DNA of 64,000 bases from Flagellimonas lutimaris (GTDB lineage Bacteria; Bacteroidota; Bacteroidia; Flavobacteriales; Flavobacteriaceae), in the NCBI RefSeq assembly GCF_003581615.1, contig NZ_QXFH01000069.1, forward strand, positions 69,501 to 133,500, given 5' to 3'. The position numbers were made by a program, and so were the translations under genes. Under the pieces are notes generated by a model that saw only the letters and a program-made list of their open reading frames with translations, did no database searches and was not told the DNA's origin. Positions 8,154 to 16,633 of the stretch are shown here, in pieces. Within the stretch, counting starts at the first letter, position 1; each line of letters starts with the position of its first letter.

Positions 8154-8939
8154 TTAAAGAGATTTCAACAAGCCGCCATCAATCGGAATATTGGTCCCAG
8201 TTATGAAAGCTGCTTTGTCCGAAGCTAAAAACGTCACCAAATAACCATATTCTTTAGGGTCGCCAATACGTTTTACGGGTACTTGTTCTTCCATATTGGA
8301 GCGAACCTCGCTTGGGGAGATTCCCAGTTTTTCAGCTTTTTTTGAATTTAATTGAGCAATACGGTCCGTGTCAAAATAACCGGTTAGGGTACTGTTTACG
8401 GTTATGCCATCTTTGGCCACATCATAAGCCAAACTTTTGGCCCAGGTAACCACCGCAGCCCTTATGGTATTGGAGAGCGCCAAATAATTCAAGGGTTCCT
8501 TCACTGAAATAGAAGCGATATTAATAATTCGGCCCCATTTGTTTTCTTGCATATGTTTTAAGGCAAGCTCGGTAGTAAAAACAACAGATTTGAAAAGTAG
8601 GTCGAAAGCATTTTGATAGTCCTCCACATTTTTTTCCAATGCGCCACCACCTTCGGGCCCCTGGGTGTTATTCACCAAAATATCTACGGTATTGGAACTA
8701 AAAAACTCAGATATTTTTGCTTTGTAGGCATCAAAGTTGGTGAAATCAACGGTTAGATATTGGTGTTTTTGTCCTTGGGAGCTGTCCATTTCATCAGTCA
8801 GTTTTTTCAAACGTGTTTCGCTTCTGGCCATTATGGTCACATTGGCACCACTTTCGGCCAGTTGTCGTGCAATGGCCTCACCGATTCCTTTACTGCTGCC
8901 GCCAACCAGGGCGTTTTTTCCTTTTAGTGATATCTCCAT
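8154..8939 (-). CDS. atypical short-chain dehydrogenase/reductase
   Basis: 261 residues with a Rossmann fold: cofactor loop GGSSKGIGEA at 13-22 and the NNTQGPEG stretch near 90-97. The usual catalytic YxxxK is absent; the aligned place reads Y152-L-A-L-S156, followed by SNTIRAAVVTWAK. SDR proteins with this SN..R pattern are annotated as FabG-like oxidoreductases, so the catalytic arrangement differs from classical SDRs and the substrate is unknown. The start follows the cupin gene by 3 bp, so the two are an operon. Confidence 0.85.
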   Translation of the reverse strand: MEISLKGKNALVGGSSKGIGEAIARQLAESGANVTIMARSETRLKKLTDEMDSSQGQKHQYLTVDFTNFDAYKAKISEFFSSNTVDILVNNTQGPEGGGALEKNVEDYQNAFDLLFKSVVFTTELALKHMQENKWGRIINIASISVKEPLNYLALSNTIRAAVVTWAKSLAYDVAKDGITVNSTLTGYFDTDRIAQLNSKKAEKLGISPSEVRSNMEEQVPVKRIGDPKEYGYLVTFLASDKAAFITGTNIPIDGGLLKSL

Positions 8940-8942
8940 GGA

Positions 8943-9254
8943 TTAACGGTATTCGTCTCTAGTGGGACTAAAAATATCCATCAATTTACAAGGGGTCAAG
9001 GCCTTGCCACTATGTGGAGCATTGGATGGGATTATTACAACATCTCCCGGTTTATAGGTATCTTTTTTTCCGTTTAGTGTAAATTCAAAAGTGCCCTCCA
9101 CTACATGCATTATCTGTTCGTGGTCGTGTTGGTGTTCAGGTACTTCGGCATCTTGATCCACATCCCAAAACACCCAGCTCATACGTTTGCCATGAACCAA
9201 TTTTCCATGGTAGCCCGGCATTATTTCCTTTGGTTCGATTTCTGATAGATTCAT
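8943..9254 (-). CDS. cupin domain protein
   Basis: 103 residues from the ATG at 9254. Cupin motif 1 (EHQHDHEQIMHVVEG) supplies two His, a Glu and a later His typical of metal-binding cupins; motif 2 is PGDVVIIPSNAPHSG. The reaction is unknown; a small oxygenase, isomerase or binding protein is possible. A longer frame from 9275 exists, but it would overlap the -7 box at 9261-9268. It heads a two-gene operon with the SDR. Confidence 0.85.
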   Translation of the reverse strand: MNLSEIEPKEIMPGYHGKLVHGKRMSWVFWDVDQDAEVPEHQHDHEQIMHVVEGTFEFTLNGKKDTYKPGDVVIIPSNAPHSGKALTPCKLMDIFSPTRDEYR

Positions 9255-9260
9255 TGTTTT

Positions 9261-9268
9261 CAAATTTA
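9261..9268 (-). promoter_or_regulatory. -7 box directly before the cupin gene
   Basis: Minus strand TAAATTTG, a perfect TAnnTTTG match, ends only 6 nt before the ATG at 9254. If used, the transcript would have almost no 5' leader. Confidence 0.5.
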
Positions 9269-9301
9269 GCACCAAGATAGAAATTAATATAAAGCTTTGG
9301 G

Positions 9302-9332
9302 TTTGGAATGGTAACCGCTTTGGCTATTTTTG
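9302..9332 (+). promoter_or_regulatory. promoter of the Mpl-like gene
   Basis: TTTG at 9302-9305 and TATTTTTG at 9325-9332 are separated by 19 bp, a full match to the Bacteroidota -33/-7 pattern. The -7 box ends 18 bp before the ATG at 9351 and overlaps the earlier TTG codon at 9330, which rules that codon out as the start. Confidence 0.75.
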
Positions 9333-9350
9333 AACCCTAAAATTGAACTG

Positions 9351-10244
9351 ATGCGGGTACATTTTATAGGTTTAGGAGAAGTCAATCTGTTTAATTTGGC
9401 TGCCGCTCTACATAAAAAAGGGGAAACTGTTACCGGTAGTGATGATGTATTTGATGAATCACTCAAGACAATGATGGAGCAACAGGGATTATTATCCGAT
9501 GGCAAAGGGTGGTCTTCCAACAAAATCCATGCGCAATTGGATGCTGTGGTAGTAGGGTCAAAAGTAAAAAAAGATAATCCAGAGTTGATTAAGGCCCAAG
9601 AACTGGGTTTAAGCATCTTTTCCTTTCCAGAATTTCTGTACCAACAAACCCAATATAAAACTAGGGTTGTAGTCGCAGGTAGTCAGAACAGGGCCATGGT
9701 TACTTCAATGATTTTACATGTTTTGGAATACAATGATGTTGACGTAGATTATGCATTGGCAACTCCAAACGGAGTCCGGCTTACCAAGGAAAATGATTTT
9801 ATTGTTATTGGGGGAGGAGACAATCCTTCATCTATGATCGATACAACCCCACAGTTTCAATTATATCAACCAAACATAGCTTTGTTGAGCGATATTGAGT
9901 TTACGGACAATGGAAATTATTCAAATATTGAAAGCTATACCGAACAATACAGTGTTTTTGTGGATAGTATTGTGAAGGGAGGTAGTATTACCTATAATGA
10001 TGAGGACGCAGAAGTGAAGAAACTCGTGGAATCATCAGAAAATCCAATCAGAAAGTTCCCTTATGTGACTCCACAATACCAAGAAGCGGATGGAGAAGTG
10101 TTCTTGGATACACCCGATGGTGAATTGCCTTTGGAAATTTCAGGAGCCACAAGTTTAAGGAATATGGCAGGTGCCAAATGGATATGTCAGCAAATGGGTG
10201 TTGATGAGGTTGAGTTCTATGAGGCCATGGCCACTTACCAATAG
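9351..10244 (+). CDS. degenerate Mpl-like Mur ligase homologue (probable pseudoenzyme)
   Basis: 297 residues. It aligns by eye to the N-terminal and central domains of Mpl, the ligase that recycles murein tripeptide onto UDP-MurNAc: MRVHFIGLGEVN, TGSDD, KKDNPELIKAQELG, LYQPNIALLS and NMAGAKWICQ are all typical. The ATP P-loop expected as GSHGKTT reads GSQNRAM. The metal-binding segment expected as EGDEY reads GGGDN, and the WDHIN-type motif reads FTDNG. The protein also stops where the C-terminal ligase domain (about 150 residues) should begin. The frame is otherwise clean and has a good promoter, so it seems to be retained for a non-catalytic role. A bona fide Mpl should exist elsewhere. Confidence 0.8.
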   Translation: MRVHFIGLGEVNLFNLAAALHKKGETVTGSDDVFDESLKTMMEQQGLLSDGKGWSSNKIHAQLDAVVVGSKVKKDNPELIKAQELGLSIFSFPEFLYQQTQYKTRVVVAGSQNRAMVTSMILHVLEYNDVDVDYALATPNGVRLTKENDFIVIGGGDNPSSMIDTTPQFQLYQPNIALLSDIEFTDNGNYSNIESYTEQYSVFVDSIVKGGSITYNDEDAEVKKLVESSENPIRKFPYVTPQYQEADGEVFLDTPDGELPLEISGATSLRNMAGAKWICQQMGVDEVEFYEAMATYQ

Positions 10245-10270
10245 CAGTTCAACTTTAAAGATTAGTAGCA

Positions 10271-10289
10271 GACAAAATGTAATTTTGTC
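10271..10289. promoter_or_regulatory. palindrome over a -7 box, possible operator
   Basis: GACAAAAT and ATTTTGTC are perfect inverted arms around GTA. The -7 match TAATTTTG (10280-10287) lies inside it. It is 27 bp after the Mpl-like stop and about 30-40 bp before the small membrane protein gene. Without a U-tract it is more likely a protein-binding site than a terminator. Confidence 0.4.
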
Positions 10290-10328
10290 AGTGAATTTTC
10301 AGGGAACGGTAATTGCTTGATAATATGG

Positions 10329-10502
10329 GTGAAACGTCTCCTATATTTTTGCTTCTTTAGACTCAAGCGATTGATTTCCGTTGCATTTTTGGCATTTATG
10401 TTGGGAATTTCCAATGTGTTTCTACAAGAAGATAGAATGATAAATGATTCTAGAAAGAATCTAGAACAGCATGAGGTAGAAGATGAAGATGATCAATTCT
10501 AA
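10329..10502 (+). CDS. small single-span membrane protein
   Basis: 57 residues from a GTG at 10329. A basic N-terminus (MKRLLYFCFFRLKRL) leads into one hydrophobic span (to about residue 32), then a soluble acidic tail ending EDEDDQF. The open frame also contains a TTG at 10317 and an ATG at 10398; the GTG gives the most natural positive-inside membrane anchor. It is preceded by the palindrome/-7 box. Function unknown. Confidence 0.5.
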   Translation: MKRLLYFCFFRLKRLISVAFLAFMLGISNVFLQEDRMINDSRKNLEQHEVEDEDDQF

Positions 10503-10521
10503 TCCGAAGCATTAAACAAAA

Positions 10522-10974
10522 TCAAACATTGAACTGCCTTAAATGATGGTCCAAATGCTTGTATTGCATTTGTCCCCACTGCTCGTGGGTAAAGGAGCCA
10601 AATGCAGGGTGAGGGTCCCAGGTTTTTCTATTTTTTTCTTTGTGAAAGTCATTGATTAAACCAATCAACACCTCTTTCTCGTCAACAAAATTTTTGTCCT
10701 CCACCACTTTCAGTGCTTTGGCAGTTGGTAAATTTTGCCGCCAAGGCTTATCGTTGTAAAGGCTTTTTTTAAACAGTTTGCCCATCAACTTCAACATTAA
10801 GTTGGGCTTATTGTTGGGATTGTATCTTCCTAGAGAAATTTTTATGGGATATTGACAATGGTGAAGCATTTGGGCTACCTTCATTTTCCCCCATTGACCT
10901 TCTGATGAATCAGAAAGTTTGTCGATGCGAGATAAAATCTCTTCATGGGCCTCAGTGTTGAAAAGGGATTTCAT
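10522..10974 (-). CDS. DUF1569 (DinB-like fold) protein
   Basis: 150 residues from the ATG at 10974. Conserved features of DUF1569 are visible: WGKMKVAQMLHHCQ near residue 34, and HPAFGSFTHEQWGQMQYKHLDHHLRQF at the C-terminus, whose His residues fit a DinB-like four-helix metal site. No reaction is known. A start at 10992 is also possible, but a -7-like TATTTTTC at 10993-11000 would then be adjacent to it; 10974 gives a normal 18-nt spacing. Confidence 0.8.
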   Translation of the reverse strand: MKSLFNTEAHEEILSRIDKLSDSSEGQWGKMKVAQMLHHCQYPIKISLGRYNPNNKPNLMLKLMGKLFKKSLYNDKPWRQNLPTAKALKVVEDKNFVDEKEVLIGLINDFHKEKNRKTWDPHPAFGSFTHEQWGQMQYKHLDHHLRQFNV

Positions 10975-11016
10975 TTTGAAATGATTTATCATGAAAAATA
11001 CATAAAATTATTCTCC

Positions 11017-11024
11017 TATCTTTA
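11017..11024 (+). promoter_or_regulatory. -7 box directly before radC
   Basis: TATCTTTA (one mismatch to TAnnTTTG) ends 4 nt before the radC ATG, which would give a leaderless or nearly leaderless mRNA. Confidence 0.4.
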
Positions 11025-11028
11025 GCCC

Positions 11029-11727
11029 ATGCAAGAAAAACTAGCTTCTTTTTCCATTAAAAACTGGGCCGATGATGACAGGCCCAAAGAGAAATTGGTG
11101 CAAAAGGGCAGTTTTGTACTATCAGATGCCGAGCTGATTGCCATTTTAATCGGTTCAGGAAGCCGTGATGAGAGTGCCGTGGAACTTTCCAAGCGCCTAT
11201 TGGCCTCCGTTAACCATAATTTGAACGAACTTGGCAATCTCTCTGTCAACCAGTTGATGCGGTTCAAAGGAACTGGAGAGGCAAAGGCTGTAACCATTGC
11301 GGCTGCTCTGGAAATGGGCAGGCGCAGAAGGATGGAGGATACCTCAAAAATCATAAAAATAAAAAGTAGCCACGATGTTTTTGAATTGCTTTATCCTTTG
11401 ATAGGTGAGCTACAGCAAGAAGAGTTTTGGATTGTTTATCTGAACAATTCCAATAAGGTGGTCCATAAGGCACAGTTGAGCAAAGGGGGTATTACAGGTA
11501 CTTTAGTGGATGTTGGATTGGTGTTGAAACAAGCTTTGGAGTTAGGTGCCATAGGGATTATTCTTGCTCATAACCATCCCTCCGGAACATGGCAGCCAAG
11601 TACTGCCGATAAGCAAATAACCGAAAAATTGAATGTGGCTTCAGAAGCGTTGGATATCAAAATTCTGGACCATTTGATTTTGGCCCGTCATCAATATTTA
11701 AGTTTTGCGGATAAAGGAACACTCTAG
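11029..11727 (+). CDS. radC: RadC family JAMM-domain protein
   Basis: 232 residues. The N-terminal helix-hairpin-helix-like part (about 29-100) precedes a JAMM/MPN+ metal site at 181-194: H181, H183 and D194 in HNHPSGTWQPSTAD. RadC proteins were linked historically to DNA repair; their actual enzymatic role remains unsettled. The gene is followed 3 bp later by the deacetylase-like gene and then the HAD phosphatase, which appear to be one operon. Confidence 0.93.
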   Translation: MQEKLASFSIKNWADDDRPKEKLVQKGSFVLSDAELIAILIGSGSRDESAVELSKRLLASVNHNLNELGNLSVNQLMRFKGTGEAKAVTIAAALEMGRRRRMEDTSKIIKIKSSHDVFELLYPLIGELQQEEFWIVYLNNSNKVVHKAQLSKGGITGTLVDVGLVLKQALELGAIGIILAHNHPSGTWQPSTADKQITEKLNVASEALDIKILDHLILARHQYLSFADKGTL

Positions 11728-11730
11728 CCT

Positions 11731-13026
11731 ATGTTATTGATATTTACCCATAAGGTAACCAACCGACTAACTTACACTGCCAAACAGATTTTTGAGAAAA
11801 TCTTGGGAGTGGAGATAGGTTTTACCACGAAGGTTGAGGATTTTATTAAACATAGTGGGCCAAAAATGACCTATTCCAAGCAACCCCTGCAGAACGAATT
11901 TTTTATTAGGAGCAACGACTTGTTGTTTGAGCAGGGCATCAACGATTTAGAGGTCAAAATTTCGGATTGGGATGGTATTCCCTGTTTTTTCTCATCAGGG
12001 GATAAAAGCACCATTCCTTTTGATATCTTTTCCGCAAGTTTTTTTCTATTGAGCCGGTACGAGGAGTATTTGCCACATGTAAAGGATAGTGTGGGGAGGT
12101 TTCCTGTAAAGGAAAGCATCGCCTATCAAAATAACTTTTTGGAACTTCCTGTGGTAGATCTTTGGGCCTACAAATTATTGGAAGCTTTAAAAGTACGTTT
12201 CCCAGATTTGGAAACTAAGGAGAAGAATTATCGTTTCACATCCATTATAAATGTAACCACCTCTCATGCCTATGCCATGCGAGGGATTGCAAGAACCATC
12301 GGTGGATTTTTGCTGGATTTGGGAAATTTTAAATTTCGAAATGTTTGGGAACGTTTTTCCGTAATGTTGCGGCTCAAAAAAGACCCGTATGATAATTTTT
12401 TTGAGCTGGTGGACATTCATAAAAAATTTCCTATCAAAACCATGTTCTTTTTTCAGTTTGCTAAGCACTCCGCCCATGATAAGAATATATCAACAAATAA
12501 TAACAGGTTCCGTAATTTAATTAAATCCGTTGCTGATTACAGTGTGGTTTCTTTAAGTACTTCGTTTGTGTCCTCTTTGGACAAAAATGTGCTGCGGGAA
12601 GAAAAAAAGCAGCTTGGAAATCTCATTAATAGGCCTATAAATTATGCAAGGCTCAGGTACAACAAGGTTAATGTTCCTGCTACCTATAGAAACTTGGTGG
12701 AGACCGAGTTTACTGATGATTTTTCTATGGGATACACGCACGAAATTGGTTTTAGAGCGGGGACATGCACGCCATTTTATTTTTATGATATCAATACCGA
12801 AGTAAGGCAACCTATAAAAATACACCCTTTTGCCATGCACGATTACGCCTTGGTAAATTATAAAACCAAAGATGAGGTTTTTGAAAAAATGGATAGGGTA
12901 TATCGTTTGGTAAAACAGGTAAAAGGAGACTTTATCTTGGTTTTTTCCAATGAACTCTTGGGCAGTAAGCAACAGTTGGACTGGATGGAGCTCTATCAAT
13001 TTGTATTAAAACGCTACTATGTTTGA
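11731..13026 (+). CDS. polysaccharide deacetylase-like protein (DUF7033 type)
   Basis: 431 residues, no signal peptide. The C-terminal half follows the polysaccharide deacetylase fold: DDFSMGYTHEIGFRAGTCTPF near residues 328-348, then IKIHPFAMHDYAL around 361-373. The N-terminal 170 residues resemble the flavobacterial DUF7033 region. A role in modifying a cell-wall or surface glycan is inferred from the fold only; the first catalytic Asp-His motif of the superfamily is not obvious. It overlaps the next gene by 8 bp, indicating translational coupling. Confidence 0.75.
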   Translation: MLLIFTHKVTNRLTYTAKQIFEKILGVEIGFTTKVEDFIKHSGPKMTYSKQPLQNEFFIRSNDLLFEQGINDLEVKISDWDGIPCFFSSGDKSTIPFDIFSASFFLLSRYEEYLPHVKDSVGRFPVKESIAYQNNFLELPVVDLWAYKLLEALKVRFPDLETKEKNYRFTSIINVTTSHAYAMRGIARTIGGFLLDLGNFKFRNVWERFSVMLRLKKDPYDNFFELVDIHKKFPIKTMFFFQFAKHSAHDKNISTNNNRFRNLIKSVADYSVVSLSTSFVSSLDKNVLREEKKQLGNLINRPINYARLRYNKVNVPATYRNLVETEFTDDFSMGYTHEIGFRAGTCTPFYFYDINTEVRQPIKIHPFAMHDYALVNYKTKDEVFEKMDRVYRLVKQVKGDFILVFSNELLGSKQQLDWMELYQFVLKRYYV

Positions 13027-13708
13027 TTGCAAAGTAACAGATATCTTTTTTGATCTTGACCACACGCTTTGGGACTTTGAAAAGAACTCGGCCCTAACGT
13101 TTGCCAAAATTTTGGAAAACCATAAACTACAGGTTGATTTGGACGATTTTTTAGAGGTTTATTCTCCTATAAATTTCCAGATGTGGGCTTTGTACCGTGA
13201 AAATGAAATTAGTAAGTCAGCACTAAGATACCAACGTTTAAAACAAACTTTTGATGCCCTGCATGTGTATGTTTCGGATGATGTGATTGACAGCTTGGCG
13301 CACGATTATATAGCTCATTTGTCTTCCTTCACCCATTTGTTGCCCAATACGGTTCAAACTTTGGAATACCTCTTTCCAAAATACAAATTGCATATCATAA
13401 CCAATGGTTTTCAAGAAGTACAGGAAAGAAAGCTAAAAGGCAGTAGTATTCATCATTATTTCCAAAAAATTATCGATTCTGAAATGGCGGGGGTAAAGAA
13501 ACCCGACCCTTATATTTTTGAACTGGCTTTGGACATGGCGCAAGTACGTCCACAAAACTCCTTAATGATTGGCGATAATCTCGAAGCCGATATATTGGGG
13601 GCGAAGGCTATGGGAATGCAAGTGTTGCATTATAATTTCCATAACGATTCCGAGCACGGCGTATGCACAATGATTAACGACCTTATTGAAATAAAAAACA
13701 TTTTATAG
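13019..13708 (+). CDS. YjjG-type HAD nucleotidase
   Basis: 229 residues. HAD motif I is FFDLDHTLWDF with D12 and D14; motif II lies in HIITNGF; the conserved Lys is in GVKKPDPYIF; and motif III is MIGDNLEADILGA. The layout matches YjjG, a house-cleaning phosphatase acting on non-canonical pyrimidine monophosphates. It begins inside the end of the deacetylase-like gene. Confidence 0.88.
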   Translation: MFDCKVTDIFFDLDHTLWDFEKNSALTFAKILENHKLQVDLDDFLEVYSPINFQMWALYRENEISKSALRYQRLKQTFDALHVYVSDDVIDSLAHDYIAHLSSFTHLLPNTVQTLEYLFPKYKLHIITNGFQEVQERKLKGSSIHHYFQKIIDSEMAGVKKPDPYIFELALDMAQVRPQNSLMIGDNLEADILGAKAMGMQVLHYNFHNDSEHGVCTMINDLIEIKNIL

Positions 13709-13763
13709 AGTTATAAACAAAGCAGTATACCCTATCTGTTGACTATTGAAAATGTTTTTGGCT

Positions 13764-14315
13764 ATGAAGCGATTACTGTATTCCGTTTTCTTTACAGCGG
13801 TTGTGCTATTTTTAACTACATCATGTACCGAAGAACAAGATTTTGGTCAGATTGATGACTTGCGAGTCACACCGACGTTGGCTTCCGGACTTTTTTATAT
13901 GGAATCTGATGAGGCTACAATAAACGCGGCAGGAGCACTTAATTCTTTTTACTCCCAAGAAATCAATTTTGATGCTTTTAACGAACAATATGTGGCAGAG
14001 CGTCTTTTGGAGGGCGTGATTAGCTACGAAATGGATAATACCACCAGCAAAGAATTACGAATAATCATTGAATTTTTGGATGAAGCTGGACGACCATTGG
14101 ATAGGGAAATCTTTACTATTGAAGCAGACCCTTCAGAAACCGTGGTTCGGGAGGTGTCCTACGGTCCTGGTGGCAAATCAATAGATATTTTAGCGAACAC
14201 CTCCAGCCTTAGAGTCTTGGCCAACAATTTAGGTGATGGCACCAGTGTTTCTTCAGCAGAGGACCCTAAAATAATTTTGAGGTCCGGAGCAGAATTCCTA
14301 TTTGAACTACAATGA
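13764..14315 (+). CDS. lipoprotein of unknown function
   Basis: 183 residues from ATG 13764 (ATG at 13752 and TTG at 13746 are alternatives). MKRLLYSVFFTAVVLFLTTSC is a clear lipoprotein signal with Cys at about residue 21. The mature part is beta-rich and acidic with no recognised domain. It overlaps the DUF5723 gene by 4 bp (ATGA), so the two and the following secreted protein likely act together at the outer membrane. Confidence 0.75.
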   Translation: MKRLLYSVFFTAVVLFLTTSCTEEQDFGQIDDLRVTPTLASGLFYMESDEATINAAGALNSFYSQEINFDAFNEQYVAERLLEGVISYEMDNTTSKELRIIIEFLDEAGRPLDREIFTIEADPSETVVREVSYGPGGKSIDILANTSSLRVLANNLGDGTSVSSAEDPKIILRSGAEFLFELQ

Positions 14316-15775
14316 AGTTAATGCTTAAACTTATACTGGCCATCCTATTTTGTAATGCAAGTATTTTTGCTCAGAATAAGGAGTTATTGTACGATTTTTA
14401 TGAAATCCCGCAATCCTTGATGGTAAACCCAGGGGTGAAGACATCACAAAAATGGCATGCGGGAATCCCAGTAATATCTGGACTCTCATTTCAGGGAGCT
14501 ACCAGTGGAGTTACCGTAAACGACCTTTTTGCTAATGATGGTGTTGATTTTACCACAAAAGTCCAAGAACGACTCCTTGATGTTATGGGAAACAAGGACG
14601 ATTTTAGTTCTACAAGTCAAATAGAAGGATTTAACATTGGTTTTAGGGGTAGGAATAGGCCAGATGACTATTACTCCTTTGGAATGTATGGGGAAATGGA
14701 TATTATTTCCTATTGGCCAAAGGATTTGGCTATTTTGGCTTTTGAAGGTAATGGGGGCAACAATATTGGGAGGAACTTTGATCTTGGGGACTTAAATCTT
14801 CGCGGGGAAATGATCAATGTATTTCATTTTGGCATCAATAGAAAAGTGAGTACAGCACTTACAATAGGTGCAAGGGCCAAAATATATTCGAGTATCTTTC
14901 AATTTCAGTCCATTAATAATTCAGGCTCATTTGTTACCACGCTCGGTCAAAACAATATCTATGAGAGCTCCATTAATGCCGATATGGAACTACAAACAGC
15001 AGGAGTTAAAGGGTTTTATGATATTATAGAGGAAGATAGCGGCACAACCCAAAAAGATGTGACAAGCCTGTTCACGGAACGTGTTTTATTGGGAGGAAAC
15101 CTTGGGTTGGGTCTTGATGTTGGGTTCAGCTACGAACTAAATCCGCAAACTACTATAACAGGAAGTGTTTTAGATCTTGGTTTTATTAATAATTCCAAAG
15201 ATATTTGGAACTATACCTTTAACGGAAGCACTACTACAGATGGAATTTCCGTGTTCCTGCCAGAGGATATTGATGATGTAAACAACGATTTATGGCAAGA
15301 GCTCATAGATGATATTGATGAAGCTCTACCGCATGGCGAAAATGAGTCAAGCTATATTTCTTGGCGACCTGTAAAGATGTATGGCTCCATTAAATATGAT
15401 TTTGGCCAGGGCGGAGGCTCTGTTTCAGACAGTTGTGGGTGCGCTGTCAATGGTGGCAGTGGAGGAGGAAGTAATCGTGATTATTACAGAAACAGTCTGG
15501 GAGGGCAATTGTTTATGATGAAAAGGCCAAGAGGAGTGCAAGCTGCTTTAACCGGTTTTTACCAAAGGCGGTTTGGGAGGGTGTTGTCCATAAAAGGTAC
15601 GTACACAGTCGATAAATATTCCTTTACAAATATTGGATTGGGTGCAAACGTTCAATTGGGCCCGGTGAATTTTTATGTTCTAGCGGATAACCTTTTAAGT
15701 TATTCTAATATTGCGGACAGTCATTATGCTTCTTTACAGTTCGGATTTAATATCATATCTTGGAACGGTAATTGA
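14312..15775 (+). CDS. DUF5723 outer-membrane beta-barrel-like protein
   Basis: 487 residues with signal peptide MKLMLKLILAILFCNASIFA-Q. The mature start NKELLYDFYEIPQSLMVNPG and the many alternating strands fit DUF5723, a flavobacterial family related to barrel proteins. A Gly/Ser/Cys-rich insertion (DSCGCAVNGGSGGGS, near 376-390) interrupts the barrel-like region and could be an exposed loop. Middle gene of a three-gene cluster. Confidence 0.8.
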   Translation: MKLMLKLILAILFCNASIFAQNKELLYDFYEIPQSLMVNPGVKTSQKWHAGIPVISGLSFQGATSGVTVNDLFANDGVDFTTKVQERLLDVMGNKDDFSSTSQIEGFNIGFRGRNRPDDYYSFGMYGEMDIISYWPKDLAILAFEGNGGNNIGRNFDLGDLNLRGEMINVFHFGINRKVSTALTIGARAKIYSSIFQFQSINNSGSFVTTLGQNNIYESSINADMELQTAGVKGFYDIIEEDSGTTQKDVTSLFTERVLLGGNLGLGLDVGFSYELNPQTTITGSVLDLGFINNSKDIWNYTFNGSTTTDGISVFLPEDIDDVNNDLWQELIDDIDEALPHGENESSYISWRPVKMYGSIKYDFGQGGGSVSDSCGCAVNGGSGGGSNRDYYRNSLGGQLFMMKRPRGVQAALTGFYQRRFGRVLSIKGTYTVDKYSFTNIGLGANVQLGPVNFYVLADNLLSYSNIADSHYASLQFGFNIISWNGN

Positions 15776-15787
15776 TTATCCTTCTAT

Positions 15788-16633
15788 ATGAAATCTAAAA
15801 TAGTGTACATATTACTGTTTGCAATGGGGTTTGGCGGAGCTGTTAACGCACAGTTGAACAACTATAAATATATTATTGTCCCAAAGAAGTTTGAGGATTT
15901 TAAATATATAAACCAATACCAGACCAGTACTTTGACCAAGTATTTTTTTGAGGAAAATGGATTTGAGGCTGTTTATGATGATGCCCTTCCTGAAGATCTG
16001 GCGAACAAAAGATGTTTAGGGCTTGTAGCCGATGTTATCGATGTTTCTTCAATGTTTACCACAAAGATTTACATTTCTCTGAAAGACTGCAACAATGTTG
16101 AGATATTTAGATCCGTTAAGGGTGTCAGCAAGATCAAAGCATATGACGAGTCGTACAGGGAAGCTTTACAAAGAGCATTTGTTTCCTTTTCGGGTATGAA
16201 TTATGAATATGAGCCAATGGAAGAGGAGGATGTAAAAGAAGAAACGGTAACTGTAAGCTTTAAAGACGATGTAAAATCAGTGGAAAACGAGCCAAAAGAG
16301 CATGTGCTTGAGCAAAAAGCGACCACGGAAGAACAGGTGTATAAAAGCGTCGAGCCAAAAACGTCCACCATTGTTAAAGCTGCTGAAACCAAAACACTGA
16401 TTACGCCGGTGCTAACAGGCCTTTTGTACGCCCAACCTACCGAGAATGGCTATCAACTAGTGGACAGCACCCCTAAAGTTGTGCTTAAACTGGAAGAAAC
16501 GTCCATGGAAGATGTCTTTATGACTGATTTCGAGGGGAACAATGCGGTGGTTTTTAAAAAGGACGGCAAATGGGTGTTGGAGTATTCGGAGAACGGTACA
16601 AAAGTTCAGAAAGAACTTAATATCAAGTTTTAG
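15788..16633 (+). CDS. secreted protein of unknown function
   Basis: 281 residues with signal peptide ending NAQ near residue 22. Residues 24-140 form a compact conserved-looking domain (YKYIIVPKKFEDFKYINQYQ); residues 140-200 are acidic and Glu/Lys-rich, probably an unstructured linker; and the C-terminal 70 residues are strand-rich. It lies 12 bp after the DUF5723 gene. Its stop overlaps the converging rarA stop by 4 bp, so there is no room for a terminator between them. Confidence 0.8.
   Translation: MKSKIVYILLFAMGFGGAVNAQLNNYKYIIVPKKFEDFKYINQYQTSTLTKYFFEENGFEAVYDDALPEDLANKRCLGLVADVIDVSSMFTTKIYISLKDCNNVEIFRSVKGVSKIKAYDESYREALQRAFVSFSGMNYEYEPMEEEDVKEETVTVSFKDDVKSVENEPKEHVLEQKATTEEQVYKSVEPKTSTIVKAAETKTLITPVLTGLLYAQPTENGYQLVDSTPKVVLKLEETSMEDVFMTDFEGNNAVVFKKDGKWVLEYSENGTKVQKELNIKF

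Noticed and set aside
9330-9350. TTG at 9330 as the start of the Mpl-like gene
   Set aside because: It lies inside the -7 box, so it would be upstream of the transcription start; the ATG at 9351 gives the family-like MRVHFIG start.
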